From contig NZ_DAVG01000057.1 in the NCBI RefSeq assembly GCF_002505485.1, positions 1-15,567 on the forward strand: a stretch of DNA of 15,567 nucleotides, read 5' to 3'. A model generated the notes under the pieces. It saw only the letters and a program-made list of their open reading frames with translations, had not been told where the DNA came from and made no database searches. Below are positions 7,719 through 13,223 of the stretch, piece after piece (position 1 is the stretch's first letter; every line of letters starts with the position of its first letter). The DNA comes from Methanosarcina sp. UBA5. Its GTDB lineage: Archaea; Halobacteriota; Methanosarcinia; Methanosarcinales; Methanosarcinaceae. The translations under genes were made by a program, and so were the position numbers.

Positions 7719-8111
7719 ATGAAAAATATAGAAAATAGATATGTGTACAAGCTTGCTTTGGGAGTTATTATTCTGCTTGCCGGAATAGTATCAGCAACTT
7801 GTTATAAATATGAAGCCCTTTCAAGTTTTCTAATCAGCACGGGGCTAATCCTTTTTATTCTGACAGCCTTTAGGCTCTTCAGACAGGGTGACCTTCCAGA
7901 CAGGGATGAAAGGACAAAAAAACTAGTAGCTTACGGAACAACTTATTCCTGGCTTCTGACACTGGTACTCATTTCAGTGCTCTATTTGGTGAACTACTTC
8001 AAACTGGTTGAGTTTACTGCAGAAGGAGTACTTGGCATACTTCTTTTCTTCATGGTCATCTCCGCAAACGTTTTCAGGTGGTACTTCATGCGAAAAGGTG
8101 ACATTGAGTAA
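7719..8111 (+). CDS. DUF2178-like four-helix membrane protein
   Basis: A 130-residue predicted integral membrane protein. Hydrophobic segments lie at about 10-28, 35-51, 76-92 and 103-120. Between the second and third is the charged loop DLPDRDERTKKLVAYGTTYS (58-77), the DER motif typical of the DUF2178 type of archaeal and firmicute membrane proteins that are usually encoded next to a small HTH regulator. I chose the ATG at 7719 (MKNIENRYVYK) rather than the in-frame TTG at 7647, because the shorter start has AAAGGGA upstream and the longer one adds a non-hydrophobic Arg/Leu-rich lead and overlaps the likely promoter. The HTH gene begins 19 bp after its stop, so the two are one transcript. 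It may sense the membrane state or restrain the regulator; that is inference from the pairing. Confidence 0.75.
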   Translation: MKNIENRYVYKLALGVIILLAGIVSATCYKYEALSSFLISTGLILFILTAFRLFRQGDLPDRDERTKKLVAYGTTYSWLLTLVLISVLYLVNYFKLVEFTAEGVLGILLFFMVISANVFRWYFMRKGDIE

Positions 8112-8130
8112 GGCTTTCGGAGGACAAAAC

Positions 8131-8337
8131 GTGAAAACGAGGATCAAGGAGTTCCGAGCCAGGCATGACCTTACTCAGGAAGCCCTTGCAAAAATGGTAG
8201 GGGTCAGGAGAGAAACCATTGTTTTTCTTGAAAAGGGAAAATACAATCCCTCATTAAAACTTGCATACCGGATCTCGAGGTGTCTGGACGCCACAATCGA
8301 TGAGTTATTTCTTTTTGAAGATTCGGATTTCGAATGA
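8131..8337 (+). CDS. Cro/C1-type (XRE) HTH transcriptional regulator
   Basis: A 68-residue DNA-binding protein consisting almost only of a helix-turn-helix domain: KTRIKEFRARHDLTQEALAKMVGVRRETIVFLEKGKYNPSLKLAYRISRCLDATIDELF, the pattern of small YozG/Cro-like archaeal regulators. The start is GTG at 8131, preceded by a strong GGAGG (8119-8123) with 7-base spacing. A longer open frame reaches back to 8008, but it overlaps the membrane-protein gene and adds a non-conserved lead. It is the second gene of the DUF2178/HTH pair and directly precedes the ABC unit. Likely targets are its own promoter (the 21-bp array) and possibly the ABC operon; this is inference. Confidence 0.9.
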   Translation: MKTRIKEFRARHDLTQEALAKMVGVRRETIVFLEKGKYNPSLKLAYRISRCLDATIDELFLFEDSDFE

Positions 8338-8345
8338 GTTTCTAA

Positions 8346-8370
8346 AAAGTACTTTCCTCCTCAGTACTTT
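8346..8370 (+). terminator. Stem-loop after the HTH gene
   Basis: AAAGTACT (8346-8353) and AGTACTTT (8363-8370) form an 8-bp stem with a 9-base loop, starting 8 bases after the HTH stop codon and followed by T-rich sequence. It probably ends or slows the DUF2178/HTH transcript. Confidence 0.5.
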
Positions 8371-8406
8371 ATATAACTTTTATATTTTATATAACTTTTA
8401 TATTTT
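8371..8406 (+). repeat. Perfect 18-bp tandem duplication
   Basis: The 18-mer ATATAACTTTTATATTTT occurs twice head to tail (8371-8388 and 8389-8406), directly after the stem-loop. It contains T runs that could aid termination and TATA-like strings. Exact identity suggests a recent slippage event. Confidence 0.8.
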
Positions 8407-8441
8407 TTTATTTAATTGTTTTTCATATTTTCTCTTAATTT

Positions 8442-8450
8442 TTTATAAAT
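8442..8450 (+). promoter_or_regulatory. Likely TATA box of the ABC operon
   Basis: TTTATAAAT about 92 bp before the ATPase ATG; transcription would start near 8472 and give a leader of about 65 bases that contains the palindrome at 8493-8514. A second TATA-like TTTATAAG at 8515-8522 is too close to the ATG to serve a message that includes the ribosome binding site. Confidence 0.35.
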
Positions 8451-8492
8451 AATCTTCATATCTTAAAAAAAAGCGAATAAGAATAAACTTTT

Positions 8493-8514
8493 AACTAATT
8501 AATTATAATTAGTT
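8493..8514 (+). promoter_or_regulatory. 22-bp near-perfect palindrome before the ABC ATPase gene
   Basis: Arms AACTAATT (8493-8500) and AATTAGTT (8507-8514) flank the centre AATTAT. It ends 23 bases before the ATG and could be a dimeric regulator site or, in the leader RNA, a weak hairpin. Confidence 0.45.
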
Positions 8515-8537
8515 TTATAAGTTATACAGGAGAAAAT

Positions 8538-9278
8538 ATGGAAAATGTACTTATAGGCTTTCAAAATGTCTGGAAAATTTATCAAATGGGAGAAGTTCAG
8601 GTCAATGCCCTGAAAGATGTTGATGTGAAATTCAGAAAAGGAGAATTCGTTGCAATAGTCGGGCCCTCTGGAAGCGGAAAGTCCACAATGATGAACCTTG
8701 TGGGATGCCTGGATACCCCTACAAAAGGTCAGATTTTCCTGAAAGGTCGAAATATAGCCCACCTTGAAGAGTCAGACCTTGCAGCCCTGAGAGGCAGGAC
8801 TATAGGGTTCGTTTTCCAACAGTACAACCTGATTCCTGCCATGACGGCTCTTGAAAATGTGCTTTTGCCCTTGGAAATCCAGGAAATTGACGATCAGGTG
8901 GCAGAAAAACGGGCAAAGAAAATGCTTTCGCTTTTAGGGCTTTCAGATAAAATTCAGCATAAGCCCTCTCAACTTTCAGGCGGCCAGCAGCAAAGAGTCT
9001 CGATTGCAAGAGCCCTGGCCTGTAACCCTGAAATCATCCTCGCAGATGAGCCAACAGGAGCTCTGGACAGTGTTACCGGAAAAGAGTTACTGGCAATTCT
9101 ATACAGGCTCTGGAAAGAAGAAGGCAAAACAATAGTCATGGTTACACATGACCTGCACCTTGCAAAGTACGCAAGAAGGCACATTGAACTAAAGGATGGA
9201 AAAATCATTAGGGATGAGATGAATGAGGAAAAACTTGACCCAGAAACTCAACACAGAGTGCTGGAGGCCGAAACCTGA
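8538..9278 (+). CDS. ABC transporter ATPase, MacB/LolD type
   Basis: A 246-residue nucleotide-binding subunit that powers the membrane permease encoded two genes downstream. All motifs are intact: Walker A GPSGSGKST (42-50), Q-loop FVFQQYN (91-97), signature LSGGQQQR (146-153), Walker B IILADEPTGALD (166-177) and switch His in VTHD (202-205). The A-loop region VWKIYQMG and GALD after Walker B are typical of the MacB/LolD branch, which drives mechanical transmission rather than ordinary import. The start is fixed by AGGAG (8528-8532) five bases before the ATG. The C-terminal ~25 residues are charged. Next gene starts 217 bp later; the partner assignment rests on order and strand. Confidence 0.95.
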   Translation: MENVLIGFQNVWKIYQMGEVQVNALKDVDVKFRKGEFVAIVGPSGSGKSTMMNLVGCLDTPTKGQIFLKGRNIAHLEESDLAALRGRTIGFVFQQYNLIPAMTALENVLLPLEIQEIDDQVAEKRAKKMLSLLGLSDKIQHKPSQLSGGQQQRVSIARALACNPEIILADEPTGALDSVTGKELLAILYRLWKEEGKTIVMVTHDLHLAKYARRHIELKDGKIIRDEMNEEKLDPETQHRVLEAET

Positions 9279-9298
9279 GAGGAAAATTATGGAACATT

Positions 9299-9404
9299 TT
9301 CAGAATATATTCAGATTATGTTCAATATAAGTTCGGATTATTTCAGACTAAATTCAGACCATTTAAGATTATTTCAAGTCATTCGAATTATCTCAGTATT
9401 CAAA
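9299..9404 (+). repeat. Array of TTCAGA-like hexamers at helical (10-11 bp) spacing
   Basis: TTCAGA or close variants start at 9299, 9310, 9321, 9332, 9342, 9353, 9363, 9373, 9382 and 9392, about one per helical turn, with a further TTCAAA at 9399. Exact TTCAGA occurs at 9299, 9310, 9342 and 9353. The best units read TTCAGATTATN, 11 bp. The period is not a multiple of three and no coding frame is present. It lies in the gap between the ATPase gene and the anchored-protein gene. Function unknown; phased sites for a multimeric or bending protein, or a degenerate 11-bp tandem repeat, are the main options. Confidence 0.6.
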
Positions 9405-9420
9405 CCATAACAAACTCTAC

Positions 9421-9440
9421 TCGGGCCCATATGCGCCCGA
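9421..9440 (+). promoter_or_regulatory. GC-rich 20-bp palindrome with one mismatch, followed by T run
   Basis: TCGGGC and GCCCGA are the outer arms around a CATATG centre; only the seventh pair does not match. It stands out in an AT-rich gap and is followed by CTTTTT at 9446. In RNA it would form a stable hairpin between the ATPase and the anchored-protein genes, which could reduce read-through or protect an RNA end; as DNA it could bind a dimeric regulator. Confidence 0.45.
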
Positions 9441-9495
9441 TAAATCTTTTTGGATCTTCTAAAGAGTTATGAAATTAGTAAAATGAGGAATTTAA

Positions 9496-10854
9496 ATGGG
9501 CTTTAAACTTACAGGTTTTATTTGCTTGCTCTTGCTGCTCTCTTCATGCGTTCAACCTGTCCTGGCTGAGGATAGTTCTGAAAATGAGAGTACTTCCAAT
9601 ATTAATTCGGGCCTTGATAAAGGCTTAACTATCGACCTGCTCAACCAGGATCCTGACCCGGTAAAACCTGGGGATGTCCTTGAAATCAGGATTTCAATCC
9701 AGAATACGGGATATGAGGACCTGAAGGACTGTGTCCTTGAAATCAAGCCCGAATACCCTTTCAAGGCTATTGCTGGCGAGACACTTGTAAAGAATATAGG
9801 CACTCTGGGAAAACGCTATGAAGATAACCGCCAGAAGGTCGTAAAATTCAAGCTGGGGATTGAAAACAGCGTCAATGAAGGCAAATATCCTCTGAAAGTA
9901 TATATTTACACAACTAAGGACAACAGCAGGCTCTCTCTTGCAAAAGAGTTTGATATAGAAATTGATAGCGAATCAAACGCTGAAATCGAATATATCAGTG
10001 TCGAAAAAATGGTACCAGGGCAAAAAACCAATCTTGTTTTCGGCATAAAAAATGTGGGAAATTCTCCCCTGAAGAACGCGATGTTTTCCTGGGACTGTGC
10101 TAATGATGTAATCCTGCCTGTGGGTTCAAGCAATGTTAAGCACATTAACCTGATTGATATCGGAGACACCGAAAATGTCAGCTTTCAGGTACTGACAAAC
10201 GTCAATACAAAGCCAGGCCTGTATAAACTGGACATGGTGCTCACCTATGACGATATTGAAGAGCTCAAGACTATCACGGAAGCGGGGACTGTAGAAAACC
10301 AGAAGCGAAAAGAGATCAAAAGCAAGGCAGGAGTCTATGTCGGAGGCACCACGGATTTCGATATTGCATTCATGGAAAGAAGTCCTACTGGGGCTTACAC
10401 TTTTACGGTTTCGAACATCGGAAACAACGCGGCAAACTCGGTCAAGATTTCTGTTCCCTTACAGGCAAATTGGACTGTTACGGGCGGTAGCAGTAACTCC
10501 GTAGTTCTCGGAAACTTGCAAAAAGGAGACAATACAATTGCCGATTTTGACCTGAAGCCAGCATCAATGGAAACCGAACTCCCCATAAAATTTGAAATTA
10601 GCTACACCTCAAATGACGGGATCAGGCAGACTGTGGAAAAGGAGCTACTTCTTTATTCCTCGCCCTTTACCCCATCAGACGAGTCAGGTGTATCAGAAGA
10701 GAGTAATTCGAGCTCATTGAAGTATATTGGATTAGCTATACTTGTCTGTGTAGCAGGCGCTGTTATCTATAAAAAGCGTCAAAAGAAGATAAAAATGAAG
10801 AGCGCACAGGAAGATGAACTTAAAGAAATAAAGTTCGAAGACCCGGACAGGTAA
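9496..10854 (+). CDS. Exported, C-terminally anchored CARDB/S-layer-domain protein
   Basis: A 452-residue secreted protein (COG1361-like). The N-terminus is a signal peptide (GFKLTGFICLLLLLSSC, then VLA before EDSSE); LSSC at 15-18 resembles a lipobox, but cleavage after VLA24 is also possible. The exterior part holds repeated beta-sandwich segments of the CARDB type: DPVKPGDVLEIRISIQNTGY (54-73), KMVPGQKTNLVFGIKNVGNS (about 171-190) and GAYTFTVSNIGNNAANSVKI (about 299-318). A single hydrophobic helix (about 408-425) and a basic tail KKRQKKIKMK anchor it with the C-terminus inside. GAGG (9485-9488) lies 7 bases before the ATG. Its position between the ATPase and permease of one ABC system suggests it is an extracellular partner of that transporter. 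Substrate unknown. Confidence 0.85.
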   Translation: MGFKLTGFICLLLLLSSCVQPVLAEDSSENESTSNINSGLDKGLTIDLLNQDPDPVKPGDVLEIRISIQNTGYEDLKDCVLEIKPEYPFKAIAGETLVKNIGTLGKRYEDNRQKVVKFKLGIENSVNEGKYPLKVYIYTTKDNSRLSLAKEFDIEIDSESNAEIEYISVEKMVPGQKTNLVFGIKNVGNSPLKNAMFSWDCANDVILPVGSSNVKHINLIDIGDTENVSFQVLTNVNTKPGLYKLDMVLTYDDIEELKTITEAGTVENQKRKEIKSKAGVYVGGTTDFDIAFMERSPTGAYTFTVSNIGNNAANSVKISVPLQANWTVTGGSSNSVVLGNLQKGDNTIADFDLKPASMETELPIKFEISYTSNDGIRQTVEKELLLYSSPFTPSDESGVSEESNSSSLKYIGLAILVCVAGAVIYKKRQKKIKMKSAQEDELKEIKFEDPDR

Positions 10855-10888
10855 ATCAAAAGAACGCGGAAAACGGAGTCTGTGTTCC

Positions 10889-12295
10889 ATGAAGCCGGGA
10901 AAGATTTTAAAAATTGCCTTTAGTATGGTCAAAGCCAATAAGCTGAGGAGCTGGCTGACTATAATAGGGATAATAATAGGCATTGCCTCGGTAATGGCGA
11001 TTGTCACTACAGGGGAATATTTCGAGAAAGAGGTAACTGAAACTCTGGAGGGCTTCGGGGGTGATATCATCACAATCGTAGCCTCAACCCCCTTCCAGGT
11101 AACCGACGAAGAATTCGTAGTAGAGGATTCGGAAAATACGGAAGGAAGTTCGAAAGTTTCGGGAGAGAACTCGGAGACAACAACAGAGACCGAAGAGTAT
11201 GAAGAAGAAACTCAGACCAATGCATCTGGCCCTGTCGAATTTGAACAGATGACAGAATCTCGACTCACAAATATGGATGTACTTACTCTGCGCAGCATTC
11301 CAGCTATCGAATATATCAATGTCAATGTTGACAGAGATGCAGAAATGAAGCTCGGGGGTGAGAGTACCAATGTCTGGATTACAGGCGTGGATCCAGCTGT
11401 CTGGCCTAAAATCTCAAAAAAAGATATAGAGCAGGGCCGAATGCTGGAAACCGGAGATAGGAACGTTGTGGTTCTTTCAAATGAGCTCGCAAAGAAAACT
11501 TTCAAGAGGGAAATCAGGCTTAACGAGATAATTCTATTGAATGACAAGTCATACAGGGTAGTCGGGATTCTGGCAACGGGTAGTGGACTTCTTGGAGGCC
11601 TTACAGGAATTTTCGGGAGCAGCATCTATATGCCTTACCAGGATGCATATTCCCTTTCCAGCAACGAGGACCTTTCTGAGACAGAAACGGATGACTACAG
11701 CACGGACGACTACAGCACGGATGTATACAGCACAATAGAAGTCAAACTCAAAAAAGATGCAGATTATGAAGCAGCCCTTAAAGAGATCGAGCGCAAATTG
11801 AGGCTCTCTAGAAGAGTTACAGAAGATACCCAGGACTTCTATGTGAATTCTCAAAAAGAAGCAATTGAAAGCACCAAAAAGATGATTAACGGTCTTACCG
11901 CATTCCTGGCGTTCATTGCAGGTATTTCTCTCCTTGTAGGTTCTACAGGAATCGCGAACACAATGTTTACGTCTGTCCTTGAGAAAACTAAAGAGATCGG
12001 GATCATGAAAGCCATAGGAGCAAAAAACCAGGATATAATGCTGATCTTTCTTTGTAATTCTGCAATGATCAGCCTTGTAGGCGGAATCATAGGTATTCTC
12101 CTTGGCACAGTTGCAGTGCAGGCAGTCCTTTTCTTCATCTCTATAAAAATGAACACCCCCTTCGAATTTGCCCTCAGCCTTAGAGCTACCTTTATTTCTA
12201 CATTAGTTTCCATAGTTGTAGGCTTGATTGCAGGTCTCGTGCCTGCAAAGAATGCCTCGGAACTGAAACCCGTGGATGCACTGAGATATGAATGA
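10889..12295 (+). CDS. ABC transporter permease, MacB/FtsX type
   Basis: A 468-residue membrane subunit with the MacB layout. One N-terminal helix (about 22-42, LTIIGIIIGIASVMAIVTTG) is followed by a large extracellular MacB_PCD-like domain and three C-terminal helices (about 335-357, 385-417 and 433-455) of the FtsX core, with KTKEIGIMKAIGAKNQDIM between helices 2 and 3 as the ATPase-coupling loop. It ends in the usual P-V-DALRYE. Two acidic inserts are unusual: 73-110, rich in Glu, Thr and Ser, and 264-285 with the pentapeptide DDYST repeated (268-282). Both face outside. It starts 34 bp after the anchored-protein gene, with GGAG 10 bases before the ATG, so the two genes are co-transcribed. 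Likely partner of the ATPase at 8538. Confidence 0.93.
   Translation: MKPGKILKIAFSMVKANKLRSWLTIIGIIIGIASVMAIVTTGEYFEKEVTETLEGFGGDIITIVASTPFQVTDEEFVVEDSENTEGSSKVSGENSETTTETEEYEEETQTNASGPVEFEQMTESRLTNMDVLTLRSIPAIEYINVNVDRDAEMKLGGESTNVWITGVDPAVWPKISKKDIEQGRMLETGDRNVVVLSNELAKKTFKREIRLNEIILLNDKSYRVVGILATGSGLLGGLTGIFGSSIYMPYQDAYSLSSNEDLSETETDDYSTDDYSTDVYSTIEVKLKKDADYEAALKEIERKLRLSRRVTEDTQDFYVNSQKEAIESTKKMINGLTAFLAFIAGISLLVGSTGIANTMFTSVLEKTKEIGIMKAIGAKNQDIMLIFLCNSAMISLVGGIIGILLGTVAVQAVLFFISIKMNTPFEFALSLRATFISTLVSIVVGLIAGLVPAKNASELKPVDALRYE
11690..11734 (+). repeat. Three 15-bp tandem repeats encoding DDYST in the permease
   Basis: Units 11690-11704, 11705-11719 and 11720-11734 share the pattern GAYGACTACAGCACG; the third is diverged (DVYST). 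The reading frame is kept. It lengthens an acidic extracellular loop. Confidence 0.75.
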
Positions 12296-12389
12296 ACAGT
12301 TAGAAAGAAGAATATCTTAATAGAGATCATTTCACCCGATAGGGTCGTCTTAGAAAGTATAGAAGGACAGAAAAGGAGGGAATTGCAAA

Positions 12390-12409
12390 TCAAGAAATAT
12401 ATTTCTTGA
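12390..12409 (+). promoter_or_regulatory. Perfect 20-bp palindrome upstream of the PsiE-family gene
   Basis: TCAAGAAATATATTTCTTGA is its own reverse complement. It lies 27 bp before the TATA box, a usual place for an archaeal regulator or activator site. No T run follows, so a terminator role for the permease gene is less likely. Confidence 0.5.
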
Positions 12410-12436
12410 ATAAATATGAAGAATTATATGAAAAGC

Positions 12437-12444
12437 TATATATA
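12437..12444 (+). promoter_or_regulatory. TATA box of the PsiE-family gene
   Basis: TATATATA, centred about 43 bp before the ATG at 12484. A transcript starting near 12466 would have a leader of about 18-20 bases that just includes the ribosome binding site AGGAG (12474-12478). Confidence 0.55.
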
Positions 12445-12483
12445 GAGTCGAAAATATGAGAGGCAGTGGATATAGGAGATAAA

Positions 12484-12990
12484 ATGGATAGTATTAAACT
12501 ATTTAAAAAGGTCACAGATATTATCAGTATAATCTTTCTTTATATATTACTGCTGGCTTTAGTTATGGGAATGGCAAAGACCTTGCTGGATATCCGCCTC
12601 ATTATTTTTGAGTCTCTCGAAAGTGGATTCAATCACATGGTAACAAGTGTACTTACGGTTTTTATTGTGATTGACCTTTTCAAAGCTTTTGTTGATTACC
12701 AGGAAAACGACAGAATAAGGCTTACGGATATCACAGATGCCACAATATTTATAGTCCTGCGTGAAATCGCAGTAGGTCTCTATTCAAAGGAACTTGGGTA
12801 TCAATTTGTATTAAGTCTGGCGGCTTTACTGCTTGTATTAAGTATAATGAGAGTGCTTGCTATCAAATATTCCCCGGCAAAATCCCGGGGGTCTGGAGAT
12901 TATATCGCTGTGCAGAGTGAAGGACACCCTGCAAAACAGGGTGTTAGTGCTGTCTTAGATAAGTACAAAGCTGCCTCTGAAAGCAATTAA
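12484..12990 (+). CDS. PsiE-family (phosphate-starvation-inducible E) membrane protein
   Basis: A 168-residue integral membrane protein with four hydrophobic segments at about 13-33, 50-70, 85-100 and 107-126. The pattern, in particular FIVIDLFKAFVDY followed by ITDATIFIVLREIAVGLYSKE, is that of the PsiE family, whose biochemical role is unknown and whose bacterial founder is induced by phosphate starvation. I chose ATG 12484, five bases after AGGAG (12474-12478), over the in-frame GTG at 12466, which has no ribosome binding site. The last ~40 residues are a hydrophilic tail, probably cytoplasmic, with a repeated PAK element (SPAKSRG, HPAKQGV). The stretch coding for this tail contains two strong hairpins. 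It has its own promoter and is not obviously part of the ABC operon. Confidence 0.8.
   Translation: MDSIKLFKKVTDIISIIFLYILLLALVMGMAKTLLDIRLIIFESLESGFNHMVTSVLTVFIVIDLFKAFVDYQENDRIRLTDITDATIFIVLREIAVGLYSKELGYQFVLSLAALLLVLSIMRVLAIKYSPAKSRGSGDYIAVQSEGHPAKQGVSAVLDKYKAASESN
12872..12890 (+). other. GC-rich hairpin with CAAAATC loop inside psiE-like coding sequence
   Basis: CCCCGG (12872-12877) and CCGGGG (12885-12890) pair across a seven-base loop CAAAATC. It lies in the part coding for the tail after the last membrane helix. Confidence 0.5.
12924..12944 (+). other. Second hairpin with CAAAA loop inside psiE-like coding sequence
   Basis: ACACCCTG (12924-12931) and CAGGGTGT (12937-12944) form a perfect 8-bp stem with loop CAAAA, 33 bases after the first hairpin and with a similar loop. 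Confidence 0.55.
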
Positions 12991-13054
12991 TTTCTTTTTG
13001 AAAGCGTTTGAGAAGTTTTTCCTCTGCTCTAATATCCTCTCTGCCTCTAAAAGA

Positions 13055-13078
13055 CAGAAAAAATATTTTTCTTTTTTT
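13055..13078 (+). terminator. Likely terminator of the PsiE-family gene
   Basis: An A-run/T-run inverted repeat (CAGAAAAAATATTTTTCT) runs into seven T residues, 65-88 bases after the stop codon. T runs of this kind are the main archaeal termination signal. Confidence 0.55.
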
Positions 13079-13191
13079 GACTACATGGATTAAAGAAAAA
13101 TTTGGAAATTATTTTTGGCTATGCAGATTAAGTATAGTGAGTATAGTTAGTAAAATGAAAATGCATAAAGGTTAATCCTGAAATAAAAAAG

Positions 13192-13199
13192 TTTTAAAC
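13192..13199 (+). promoter_or_regulatory. Weak TATA-like box for the glycosylase gene
   Basis: TTTTAAAC centred 28 bp before the ATG at 13224. It would give a leaderless transcript, in keeping with the absence of a GGAG-type site before this ATG. The sequence is a poorer TATA match than the others in the window. Confidence 0.3.
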
Positions 13200-13223
13200 T
13201 ATTCTTGAGTATGAGATGTTTAA

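Noticed and set aside
8008..8130. Upstream ATG start extending the HTH regulator by 41 residues
   Set aside because: It overlaps the membrane-protein gene, and the GTG at 8131 has a strong GGAGG at correct spacing directly before the conserved HTH domain.
7540..9404. CRISPR array
   Set aside because: The repeats at 7540-7630 and 9299-9404 are 21-bp and 11-bp head-to-tail units with no spacers of constant length and no cas genes nearby.
11851..12393. Minus-strand open frame of 180 codons
   Set aside because: Antisense to the FtsX-type membrane core of the permease, which has clear family motifs.
12375..12409. Strong GGAGGG followed by a TTG mini-frame of eight codons (leader peptide candidate)
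   Set aside because: Spacing of about 3 bases is too short for efficient initiation, and the frame overlaps the palindrome, which explains the sequence better.
12466..12483. GTG start six codons upstream in the PsiE-family gene
   Set aside because: The ATG at 12484 has AGGAG five bases upstream, and the GTG lies at about the expected transcription start.
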